NCBI GenBank assembly: GCA_017411585.1
Contig: JAFQPV010000328.1
Coordinates: forward strand, 1 to 5,645
Reading direction: 5' to 3'
Source: Clostridia bacterium
GTDB taxonomy: Bacteria; Bacillota; Clostridia; UBA1381; UMGS1253
Length of the DNA stretch: 5,645 nucleotides
This document shows, piece by piece, positions 1 to 5,645 of the stretch. Each line of letters opens with the position of its first letter. Position 1 is the stretch's first letter. Both the position numbers and the translations under genes were made by a program. The notes beneath the pieces were generated by a model. It did no database searches. It was not told where the DNA came from and saw only the letters and a list, made by a program, of their open reading frames with translations.

Positions 1-14
1 ATAAAAGTCGCTCC
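1..14 (-). promoter_or_regulatory. Probable ribosome binding site of the next gene, cut by the window edge
   Basis: Read on the minus strand, the bases after the rplI stop are GGAGCGACTTTTAT. A GGAG core is followed by eight bases and then AT at the very edge. If the next base outside the window is G, an ATG start begins here with ideal spacing. In Firmicutes with this gene order the gene after rplI is normally the replicative DNA helicase (dnaB, called dnaC in Bacillus). The site is seen; the identity of the next gene is inferred from the conserved order only. Confidence 0.5.
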
Positions 15-461
15 TTATTGCGCCTCAACAATTACATCCAAGCTTGCTGTAATTTCCGGATAAATGCGAATTTCAACCTTGGTTGTGCCAACCTGCTTGA
101 TGCCGTCCGGCATATGAAATTTCTTTTTATCAATTACAATGTGCTGCTGCATCTTCAATGCTTCTGCAACATCCTTGTTGGTAATCGAACCGAACAGCTT
201 GCCGTTATCGCCCGCTTTTGCAGTCAGCTTCACGGAAAGCTTATCAATCTTTTCCTTCAGTTCCTTTGCCTGCTCCAGCTCCTGTCCCTTATGAAAGGCA
301 TCTGCTTCCTTTTTGCCGCGAATATCATTCAAATTGCCGGTAGTTGCTTCAATTGCAAGCTTGCGCCCAAGCAAGAAATTGCGCGCATAACCGTCAGAAA
401 CCTCTTTGATATCGCCTTTTTTTCCCTGTCCTTTTACATCCTGTAAGAATATAACCTTCAC
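15..461 (-). CDS. rplI: 50S ribosomal protein L9
   Basis: This 148-residue protein is the full usual length for bacterial L9, a large-subunit protein that binds 23S rRNA near the base of the L1 stalk and helps keep the reading frame. The N-terminal RNA-binding domain opens with MKVIFLQDV and carries the L9 signature: G16, then G24-Y25-A26-R27-N28 and L30, ending at A37-E38-A39. A long charged connecting helix covers about residues 42-78. The C-terminal domain contains GKLFGSIT at 87-94. The start is GTG, supported by GGAGGG on the minus strand at 468-473, six bases upstream. It lies 31 bases after the gdpP stop with no visible promoter between, so it is very likely co-transcribed with gdpP. 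Nothing is truncated. The L9 identification is secure. Confidence 0.97.
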   Translation of the reverse strand: MKVIFLQDVKGQGKKGDIKEVSDGYARNFLLGRKLAIEATTGNLNDIRGKKEADAFHKGQELEQAKELKEKIDKLSVKLTAKAGDNGKLFGSITNKDVAEALKMQQHIVIDKKKFHMPDGIKQVGTTKVEIRIYPEITASLDVIVEAQ

Positions 462-492
462 GTCGATCCCTCCAGTCTAATTTAATTTATAA

Positions 493-2499
493 TTATTCAC
501 TCTGCTCACTAAAATACTCAGTGATTGCAGTCTCCAATTGCTGTCTTGCATCTTCCAAGGTCAAGTCACGCAGCTGTGCACCGGCAACCGTCATATGTCC
601 GCCGCCGCCAAGCTTTTCTAAAATGACCTGTACGTTTACCTTGCCCCAAGAACGACCGCTGATGAATACCATTTCCTCGGTCGATACAACTGCAAATGCA
701 CACTCAACACCATCTAAATTCAGCATTTCGTCTGCAGCCTGTGCCGCAAGCACACTCGGATTATCAAATCTATCTTCACATACAGAGATAGCAACACCTT
801 CTCGTACCATTTTCATACGAGAGACAATCGCAGAACGACTGTTATACTGCGCAAGATCTGACTGAAACATTCTCTTAACCGTAGTGGTGTCCACACCGTG
901 CTTACGCAAAAACGATGCCGCATCAAAAGTACGTACGCCCGTTTTAAAGGTAAAGTGCTTCGTATCCAAACATATACCGGCATAAACGGCTTCCGCTTCA
1001 GGTCTTGTAAGCGCAACACGGCTGTCTGTATACTGCAAAAGCTCTGCAACCATCTCACAAGCTGAGGATGCATACGGCTCATGATATACAAGCGAGCAGT
1101 TTTCAATAAATTCTGTGCTTCTGCGGTGGTGATCAATCATTATGATTTCACCCGCTTTTTCCAAAAGACCGCTGTTTTCCGTCATACTCGGTCGATGCGT
1201 ATCAACAACAATGAGGAGTGTATCGTCATCCACAAGTGCATCCGCCTCATGCGGCTGGATAAACATACCTTCGCAATCCTCCTGAGCGCGCAGACTTTGT
1301 ATAATGCCTTCAACCCCACTACCGTGTTCGCCACATACAATGTAAACAGGCTTTTTGCGGTTTTTCACCGCACGGGATAAACCGACAGCTGCGCCGATGG
1401 TATCAAAGTCCGGATTTTTATGCCCCATAATGACCACACGCTGCTTGCTTGTTATCAATTGGCGGAGTGCATATGCAATAACACGGGATTTAACACGTGT
1501 ACTCTTTTCATGTTCCTTCGTTTTACCGCCAAAGAATTTAAACTGCGTTTCATCCTTGATGACCGCCTGGTCACCGCCGCGACCAAGCGCCATATCCAGT
1601 GCCATACGTGAATAGTGGTCATTTACCGTAATATCCTCACCGCCGGTACCGATACCAATACTGATGGTTACCGGTGCTTTGTTACCCTCATTAAGCTCAC
1701 GCACACGCTCCAGCACGCTAAATTTCCCATCAATTAACTTATTTAAATAGCGATGCTCAAAAAAGTACAAATAACGATCTCTTTCCGTTTTTTTCAAAAT
1801 ACCGGAAGTGGAAGAAAGCCACTCGTTCACTTTGCGGTCAATCATCGAAATCAACTGCGGCTTCGCAGAGTCTTCCATGTTATTCATAACGTCATCGTAG
1901 TTGTCAATCATAATGATGGCAACATCTGTTTTTTCATTTAGATACTTCGTGCGTAGTGTATTGGTTTCTGTTACATCCAGCCAATACAATAACACAAGGT
2001 ATTCCCCATCTTTTTTCTGGTCCGGCTTAATAATGCTACCGGAGACACTGTATTCACTTTCATTGTAAACAACATCAAGTGTGATACCCTCGTGCATACG
2101 AAGGACATCTCCCCACTTCAGGTTCTCCACAATTTCAGTAATATACTTATCATATAAGGACTCACCCTTTACGATTTTCGCAAAATCCTGATTATACCAT
2201 GACACCTTACCATCGAGCTGTGTCACAACCATTGGAAACGGAAAATTCATAAGCGAGTCTTTCGTCGCAGAGTCCATATGCTCACTAAGCTTTTCAGCAT
2301 ATTCTGCAACATCGTGCGCTCTGTACTTCTTTTCCATGAAATTCAGCAAAACCAAAACGAGAAACAATACTGCCTCTGCAATCGCAAGTCCATACTGCTC
2401 CGGACTTGTTACAAACGTAAGCACTGCGCATACAAGCACACACCACTGTGCGACACTCATTGCACTGTTTAAACGTCGGAGAAAATATTTACTTTTCAT
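493..2499 (-). CDS. gdpP: Membrane-bound c-di-AMP phosphodiesterase, GdpP/YybT type (DHH-DHHA1)
   Basis: This 668-residue protein is close to the usual GdpP length (about 655-660). The family hydrolyses the second messenger c-di-AMP to pApA and so affects potassium and osmotic balance, cell-wall stress responses and beta-lactam tolerance. Two hydrophobic segments at about 12-30 and 37-55 anchor it in the membrane. A PAS-like sensor follows at about 82-178 (FPFPMVV, WYNQDF). A degenerate GGDEF domain spans about 188-315, with ERDRY (239-243) where a cyclase would have GGDEF and ALGRGGDQ at 304-311. The catalytic DHH domain has all expected metal-site motifs: GHKNPDFD (359-366), VVDTHRP (431-437), IDHHR (455-459) and CLDTKHF (510-516). 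The DHHA1 domain ends with LGGGGHMTVAG (630-640). The ATG overlaps the stop of the upstream membrane-protein gene in ATGA, with GAGG nine bases upstream of the start, indicating translational coupling. All key residues are present, so an active enzyme is expected. Confidence 0.95.
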   Translation of the reverse strand: MKSKYFLRRLNSAMSVAQWCVLVCAVLTFVTSPEQYGLAIAEAVLFLVLVLLNFMEKKYRAHDVAEYAEKLSEHMDSATKDSLMNFPFPMVVTQLDGKVSWYNQDFAKIVKGESLYDKYITEIVENLKWGDVLRMHEGITLDVVYNESEYSVSGSIIKPDQKKDGEYLVLLYWLDVTETNTLRTKYLNEKTDVAIIMIDNYDDVMNNMEDSAKPQLISMIDRKVNEWLSSTSGILKKTERDRYLYFFEHRYLNKLIDGKFSVLERVRELNEGNKAPVTISIGIGTGGEDITVNDHYSRMALDMALGRGGDQAVIKDETQFKFFGGKTKEHEKSTRVKSRVIAYALRQLITSKQRVVIMGHKNPDFDTIGAAVGLSRAVKNRKKPVYIVCGEHGSGVEGIIQSLRAQEDCEGMFIQPHEADALVDDDTLLIVVDTHRPSMTENSGLLEKAGEIIMIDHHRRSTEFIENCSLVYHEPYASSACEMVAELLQYTDSRVALTRPEAEAVYAGICLDTKHFTFKTGVRTFDAASFLRKHGVDTTTVKRMFQSDLAQYNSRSAIVSRMKMVREGVAISVCEDRFDNPSVLAAQAADEMLNLDGVECAFAVVSTEEMVFISGRSWGKVNVQVILEKLGGGGHMTVAGAQLRDLTLEDARQQLETAITEYFSEQSE

Positions 2500-3404
2500 T
2501 CAATATCGCCTCTCTTTCTGTTACGAAAATGGATAAATGCATCCGAAAGTCCCAAAAAGAACGCCGCCGGTGAAACCATCGAAAACATCCAAACCAAGCA
2601 AAAATACAAAACAATTTTCATTGCGCCTGAACGCATATTGCTTATCATATAAACAAGCAATCCGTACCCACACAAAATAATGTAAAAGCACATAAGCAAC
2701 ATAAGATTCGCTGCCACGGTTCCAACAACACCGGAATCTGCAAAGGCAACAATTCCTGTAAGCACCAATATAGCTAAACTGCTTTTTCGAACACTTAGCT
2801 CACGAAAACGCGGATACCGCACAACAAATGTCGGCATTCGTTTCCTCAAAAGCGTATATGCAACCAAAAAAGCACCATAGGCAAGCATTGCAACCGACAT
2901 AATCAAAACCGACGGCAGATACATTTGCATCATCTCAAGAAACATCGCACTTTCAGCAGCGGGTAAACCAAGCGTTTTAATTGCATTTTCTGCCTCCTGC
3001 ATGAAGTTCTGCGCAAAAGCAAGCTCCTGCTGCGAGACAACCGAAGCGCTGATATACATAATCCCTTCAAGTGCAAGGAGCGAAAGCGCTGTTGCAGACA
3101 ATGCAAAACGCAAGCTCTTTTGTTTTTGGATGCATATTCCAAGCACAACACCGGGCACGATGCTGAAAAATGCCTGTGCTGCAAACGTACCGGATATAAA
3201 GCTCAAACACAAAACCAGCAGCATACACTCAAACAACGCATGTCTATATCCCAGTCGAACTACGCTGTAAGCCAAAAGTGCCGGAAGCAATATAAAAGAA
3301 ATAATTCCTGCCAAGCCAATATAGGTTGCGATCAATATCATTGCAAGCAGCGAAAAATAAACAATAACTTTTTCTGCAGTTGTCACCATTTTATCTGCGT
3401 CCAA
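2496..3404 (-). CDS. yybS: Polytopic membrane protein of the DUF2232/YybS family
   Basis: This 302-residue, strongly hydrophobic protein has about eight or nine predicted membrane helices (roughly 12-30, 31-49, 56-72, 75-92, 98-121, 163-186, 208-222, 227-254 and 263-288). A longer amphipathic, acidic and Met-rich loop lies between helices five and six (about 123-162). It has no signal peptide and ends in a basic cytoplasmic tail (FRNRKRGDIE). Size, topology and its place directly before gdpP match the DUF2232 (YybS) family, whose function is not established; the gene name rests on this position and overall likeness. The start chosen is TTG at 3402-3404 because AAGGAAG lies nine bases upstream. 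The first ATG, five codons later, would be about 24 bases from that site. The stop shares bases with the gdpP start (ATGA), so the two proteins are probably made together. A role with GdpP at the membrane is inference from context. Confidence 0.85.
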   Translation of the reverse strand: MDADKMVTTAEKVIVYFSLLAMILIATYIGLAGIISFILLPALLAYSVVRLGYRHALFECMLLVLCLSFISGTFAAQAFFSIVPGVVLGICIQKQKSLRFALSATALSLLALEGIMYISASVVSQQELAFAQNFMQEAENAIKTLGLPAAESAMFLEMMQMYLPSVLIMSVAMLAYGAFLVAYTLLRKRMPTFVVRYPRFRELSVRKSSLAILVLTGIVAFADSGVVGTVAANLMLLMCFYIILCGYGLLVYMISNMRSGAMKIVLYFCLVWMFSMVSPAAFFLGLSDAFIHFRNRKRGDIE

Positions 3405-3413
3405 CTCTGCACA

Positions 3414-3420
3414 CTTCCTT
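3414..3420 (-). promoter_or_regulatory. Ribosome binding site that selects the TTG start of the DUF2232 gene
   Basis: On the minus strand AAGGAAG ends nine bases before TTG at 3402-3404. No comparable site stands at the right distance from the next in-frame ATG at 3387-3389, so the TTG is the better start. The site lies six bases past the leader hairpin at 3427-3442, close enough for the hairpin or a factor bound there to influence initiation. Confidence 0.65.
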
Positions 3421-3426
3421 CAAAAA

Positions 3427-3442
3427 TATGCCAAACGGCATA
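3427..3442 (-). promoter_or_regulatory. Perfect 6-bp hairpin in the operon leader, followed by five Ts
   Basis: The minus strand reads TATGCC-GTTT-GGCATA, a perfect six-base inverted repeat with a four-base loop, directly followed by TTTTT and then the Shine-Dalgarno site. It sits inside the transcript that starts near 3467. The short stem has only three G-C pairs and the T run is interrupted by G, so it is at best a weak terminator or attenuator. It could also be a small protein operator or a 5' stabilising hairpin. The structure is seen; its function is unknown. Confidence 0.4.
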
Positions 3443-3473
3443 ACTATCCACTATAAATATAAAAATATATTAT

Positions 3474-3502
3474 ATAATATCATATTTATCGCATTTAGTC
3501 AA
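3474..3502 (-). promoter_or_regulatory. Sigma-A type promoter of the yybS-gdpP-rplI operon
   Basis: On the minus strand TTGACT (3497-3502) and TATTAT (3474-3479) are separated by exactly 17 bases, each matching the consensus at five of six positions. The surroundings are very AT-rich. Transcription would start near 3467, giving a leader of about 60 bases before the TTG start. It lies just beyond the terminator of the upstream tRNA gene, so the operon has its own promoter. No other convincing promoter is visible further down the operon. Confidence 0.8.
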
Positions 3503-3532
3503 ATTATTAACCAAATTTATTCAAAAAAATCA

Positions 3533-3562
3533 AAAATCCCCATACAACCGTATGAGGATTTT
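3533..3562 (-). terminator. Rho-independent terminator of the tRNA-Arg gene
   Basis: The sequence folds into a stem of about 13 pairs with a four-base loop (3546-3549): AAAATCCTCATAC pairs with GTATGGGGATTTT on the minus strand, with one G-U pair in the middle. The downstream arm runs into a T-rich tract (TTTTT, GA, then TTTTTTT) between 3536 and 3522. It begins at the last base of the tRNA CCA end, so it ends the tRNA transcript and insulates the operon promoter that follows. Confidence 0.85.
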
Positions 3563-3638
3563 GGCACGCCTGATGCGATTCGAACGCACGACCTCCAGAG
3601 TCGGAGTCTGACACTCTATCCAACTGAGCTACAGGCGC
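3562..3638 (-). tRNA. tRNA-Arg(CCG)
   Basis: The 77-base minus-strand sequence folds into a complete cloverleaf: acceptor GCGCCTG with CAGGCGT, D arm GCTC/GAGT, anticodon stem TCAGA/TCTGG, five-base variable loop, and T arm GTGCG-TTCGAAT-CGCAT, followed by G73 and an encoded CCA. The seven-base anticodon loop is CTCCGAC, so the anticodon is CCG (3602-3604), which reads the arginine codon CGG. A20, a common arginine identity base, is present. The first acceptor pair is G1-U72, a wobble pair, and the end pairs of the other three stems are also G-U. The gene stands alone between its own promoter and terminator. Confidence 0.96.
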
Positions 3639-3654
3639 ATATAACAGCTTACAT

Positions 3655-3683
3655 AGTTTATACTTTTTTTCTCTATTTGTCAA
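3655..3683 (-). promoter_or_regulatory. Promoter of the tRNA-Arg gene
   Basis: A perfect TTGACA -35 box (3678-3683, minus strand) is followed after 17 bases by TAAACT (3655-3660). The overlapping TATAAA, two bases closer, is an alternative -10 box. Transcription would begin roughly ten bases before the mature tRNA 5' end, which is typical for a singly transcribed tRNA gene. Confidence 0.75.
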
Positions 3684-3758
3684 GTATGGATACACCGCCG
3701 CCCTCCTGTTATACATTTGAAATTCTTTAAAACTGTCTATGATCCGTCACAATTTGTC

Positions 3759-3787
3759 TTGTTTTCATAGTTCGTTTTTGCTATACT
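3759..3787 (+). promoter_or_regulatory. Extended -10 promoter of the beta-helix enzyme gene
   Basis: On the plus strand TATACT (3782-3787) is preceded by TG at 3779-3780 with one base between, giving an extended -10 element. A weak -35 (TTGTTT, 3759-3764) is placed 17 bases upstream. Transcription would start near 3794, leaving a leader of about 26 bases before the start codon. It diverges from the tRNA promoter; the two -35 boxes are about 75 bases apart. No clear catabolite-response (cre) palindrome was found here. Confidence 0.6.
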
Positions 3788-3805
3788 GAATTAAAAAATA
3801 TTCAT

Positions 3806-3812
3806 AAAGGAG
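3806..3812 (+). promoter_or_regulatory. Strong ribosome binding site of the beta-helix enzyme gene
   Basis: AAAGGAG lies seven bases upstream of the ATG at 3820-3822, a near-ideal Shine-Dalgarno site. It fixes the start codon, and therefore shows that the protein begins without a signal peptide. Confidence 0.85.
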
Positions 3813-3819
3813 AATATTT

Positions 3820-5645
3820 ATGTTTGCAAAAGAAAAATTAACTACAGTATTCATAAGTCAACAAGCGGGTAAAGATACAAACAACGGTTTTACTGATAAA
3901 ACCCCACTCGCGAGCATCGAAGCTGCGCTGACACTTGTTCGTGAAATCCGTGCAAGCGGTGCAAAGCAGCCAATCAGCATTAAAATTGTTGATTCTGAAT
4001 ATTTTACAAACGCGCCAATCATCATCGATGAAACCATCAGCGACGTTACAATTGAGCCGTATACCCAAGCAAAAATCAGCGGCGGTATTCGCATAGAAAA
4101 CTTTGAAACGGACACATTCAACGGTGTTTCCTGTGTTAGTGCACAAGTGCCAGGCGTTCAAGAAGGAAACTTTTGGTTTACTGACCTCTATGTAAACGGA
4201 AAAGCAGCATCTTTTACACGTTATCCCGAAAATGACTTTTTATACGCTAAGGATGTGGAAAATCACGGCACAAAGCTCTACGACCACTCTAAATGGTTTA
4301 TTGCCGAAGCCACTGATTTAGACATAATTAAGAACTTTCGCAATTTCGGCGATTGCTTTATTAGCTTCAACCACTATTGGGTTGACGAACATACGCCGAT
4401 TGAAAGCTATGACACAAAAACCGGCAAAATTGTATTTAAGTATATATCCAGATTTACCATTGAACCGACACATGAATCGTCAAAACTGCGTTATGTGCTT
4501 GAAAACGTTGCAGAAGCTTTCAAAAATCCGGGTGAATGGTATTTAGACCGCCCGAGCGGCAAGGTGTATTATATTCCGCGTGCAGGCGAATCCATCGAAA
4601 ACATTGTCGCTTATGCCCCAATGACAGACAAGCTTTTCATAATCAAAGGCACGCAGGACAAAAAGGTACGCGGTATTACGCTGCGCGACTTCGAGTTCAA
4701 CTGCACCAAAGGCGATTACAGGAGTCAATACAGAGAGGTGCCCGGTGACAAAGACGATGTATATGTATTCGACGATGGCTTTGATGGCTACGCTTCCGAC
4801 ATTCAATCTGTATGCTGGGGACACGGCAGTATAGAGATGCAGTATGCTCACGGTTGTTTTATTGAAAACTGTGTGCTTATCAATATGGGCGTACATGCCA
4901 TCAATATTAAGGAAGGCTGCGACCGCATCTATATCACTGATAATGAAATTCGCGAGATTGGCGCAGGCGGCATCAAGGTTGACGGCGGCGTACTTGAAAT
5001 GCCGGAGCACACATATACACATAACGTATATATCCGAAACAACTACATCACGCGTTGCGGCAACCGCTATTTTGCCGGCTGCGGCATTCTGGTAAAAGAA
5101 GCGTACGAGTGCGAAATTGCACACAACGAAATCAGCTACATTTACTATTCCGGCATTTCCTGCGGCTGGACATGGCGATACAAGCCGAGCGTCAACCGTG
5201 ATAATATCATCGAAAAAAACCACATTCACCACTTAGGTCAGGGCAAGCTTTCCGATATGGGCGGCATTTACATTTTAAGCGAGCAGCCGGGTACAATCGT
5301 TCGCGGCAACTTAATCCACGATGTGGAAAGTAAGCACTACGGCGGTTGGGGCATCTACCCGGACGAAGGTAGCAGCTATCTTCTGATTGAAAACAACATT
5401 TGTTACAACTTAACCAGCAACTGCTTCCACAATCATTACGGCTTTAATAATACCGTCAGAAACAACATCTTCGTTCGTGCCGGTAATGCACCGATTGCGA
5501 TGACACGCGGTGAAGATCATACAAGCCTGCTGTTTGAAAACAACATTATTGTTTCCGACAGTATGCCCTTCTTTACGATTGAGTTCACAAGAGACAGCGA
5601 AGGAACAGCACATTACGAGCTGCGCGATAAGCATTTGATTTCCAC
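3820..5645 (+). CDS. Right-handed parallel beta-helix protein, GH141-like carbohydrate-active enzyme (3' end outside window)
   Basis: The frame stays open for 608 codons from an ATG with a strong ribosome binding site and runs off the right edge, so the C-terminus is missing. The N-terminus (VFISQQAGKDTNNGF...TPLASIEAAL, 10-37) is the usual first strand and cap of extracellular-type beta-helix enzymes, but here there is no signal peptide. An inserted region follows at about 115-275 (LYVNGKAASFTRYP, 123-136; ENVAEAFKNPGEWYLD, 228-243; KVYYIPRAGE, 248-257). The beta-helix then resumes with at least nine rungs, each marked by an N-x-[IVL]-like turn between 350 and 577. The most conserved-looking segments are GISCGWTW (445-452), SDMGGIY (478-484), GGWGIYPDEGS (508-518) and HNHYG (537-541). 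D479, D515 and E516 are candidate catalytic acids. This layout resembles family GH141 and related beta-helix glycosidases. Thirteen cysteines and no leader suggest a cytoplasmic enzyme, perhaps acting on imported plant or host oligosaccharides. The beta-helix fold is nearly certain, the GH141 likeness probable and the substrate unknown. Confidence 0.88.
   Translation, partial: MFAKEKLTTVFISQQAGKDTNNGFTDKTPLASIEAALTLVREIRASGAKQPISIKIVDSEYFTNAPIIIDETISDVTIEPYTQAKISGGIRIENFETDTFNGVSCVSAQVPGVQEGNFWFTDLYVNGKAASFTRYPENDFLYAKDVENHGTKLYDHSKWFIAEATDLDIIKNFRNFGDCFISFNHYWVDEHTPIESYDTKTGKIVFKYISRFTIEPTHESSKLRYVLENVAEAFKNPGEWYLDRPSGKVYYIPRAGESIENIVAYAPMTDKLFIIKGTQDKKVRGITLRDFEFNCTKGDYRSQYREVPGDKDDVYVFDDGFDGYASDIQSVCWGHGSIEMQYAHGCFIENCVLINMGVHAINIKEGCDRIYITDNEIREIGAGGIKVDGGVLEMPEHTYTHNVYIRNNYITRCGNRYFAGCGILVKEAYECEIAHNEISYIYYSGISCGWTWRYKPSVNRDNIIEKNHIHHLGQGKLSDMGGIYILSEQPGTIVRGNLIHDVESKHYGGWGIYPDEGSSYLLIENNICYNLTSNCFHNHYGFNNTVRNNIFVRAGNAPIAMTRGEDHTSLLFENNIIVSDSMPFFTIEFTRDSEGTAHYELRDKHLIS

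Noticed and set aside
18..446. A 142-codon open frame on the plus strand opposite rplI
   Set aside because: It lies wholly antisense to a clear ribosomal protein gene, has no ribosome binding site, and its protein matches no family I recognise. It is a shadow of rplI codon use.
813..1136. A 107-codon minus-strand frame overlapping gdpP in another frame
   Set aside because: It falls inside the DHH-domain coding region of gdpP, which has intact catalytic motifs on both sides of it. There is no sign of a frameshift or separate gene.
3405..3467. A c-di-AMP riboswitch in the leader of the gdpP operon
   Set aside because: The leader is only about 60 bases and shows none of the multi-helix ydaO-type architecture; only one short hairpin is present.
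3533..3638. tRNA 3' end as an integration (att) site for a mobile element
   Set aside because: No integrase gene and no repeated copy of the tRNA 3' end are visible. The sequence past the tRNA is its own terminator and then a conserved operon.
3507..3716. Small open frames crossing the tRNA gene on both strands
   Set aside because: They read through a complete tRNA and its terminator, which explains the conserved-looking sequence. Such frames are a common annotation artefact.
3731..3800. A catabolite-response (cre) operator for the sugar-enzyme gene
   Set aside because: CG-centred candidates near 3746 and 3774 do not fit the cre consensus when aligned; too many mismatches in the half-sites.
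3820..3900. Signal peptide on the beta-helix protein
   Set aside because: The N-terminus lacks a hydrophobic core after the basic residues, and the ribosome binding site places the start at 3820, so there is no room for a leader.
4543..5232. A 229-codon minus-strand open frame inside the beta-helix gene
   Set aside because: It is antisense to a well-supported gene with a strong ribosome binding site. Its translation shows low-complexity Val/Ala/Ile content typical of a codon-bias shadow.

Overview
The window looks like a chromosomal segment from a low-to-moderate GC Gram-positive bacterium, most likely a Clostridia-type Firmicute. The evidence is the gene order yybS-like (DUF2232) - gdpP - rplI, which matches the conserved Bacillus/Clostridium arrangement, together with strong purine-rich Shine-Dalgarno sites, TTG and GTG starts, sigma-A type promoters and a U-rich intrinsic terminator. 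No species is assigned.

Left part (about 1-3502, minus strand): one compact operon. A consensus-like promoter (TTGACT, 17 bases, TATTAT) lies at 3474-3502. A short leader of about 60 bases contains a perfect 6-bp hairpin. The genes follow in order: a polytopic DUF2232 membrane protein with a TTG start, the c-di-AMP phosphodiesterase GdpP joined to it by an ATGA overlap, and ribosomal protein L9 with a GTG start. The last 14 bases on this strand look like the ribosome binding site of the next gene, which in this gene order is usually the replicative helicase gene (dnaB; dnaC in Bacillus). The operon therefore links c-di-AMP turnover at the membrane with translation and replication genes.

Middle (3533-3819): a minus-strand tRNA-Arg(CCG) with encoded CCA, its own promoter upstream and a strong terminator hairpin downstream. 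The 181-base gap to its right holds two divergent promoters, one for the tRNA and one (extended -10) for the plus-strand gene.

Right part (3820-5645, plus strand): a long open frame with a strong ribosome binding site that runs off the right edge, with 608 codons visible. It encodes a leaderless, cysteine-rich, right-handed parallel beta-helix protein resembling carbohydrate-active enzymes of the GH141 type. It is probably a cytoplasmic enzyme acting on an imported oligosaccharide, but the substrate cannot be read from the sequence.

I did not find a phage, CRISPR array, insertion sequence or obviously new multi-gene system. The points most worth a second look are the intracellular beta-helix enzyme, the translationally coupled uncharacterised membrane protein next to GdpP, and the hairpin in the operon leader.
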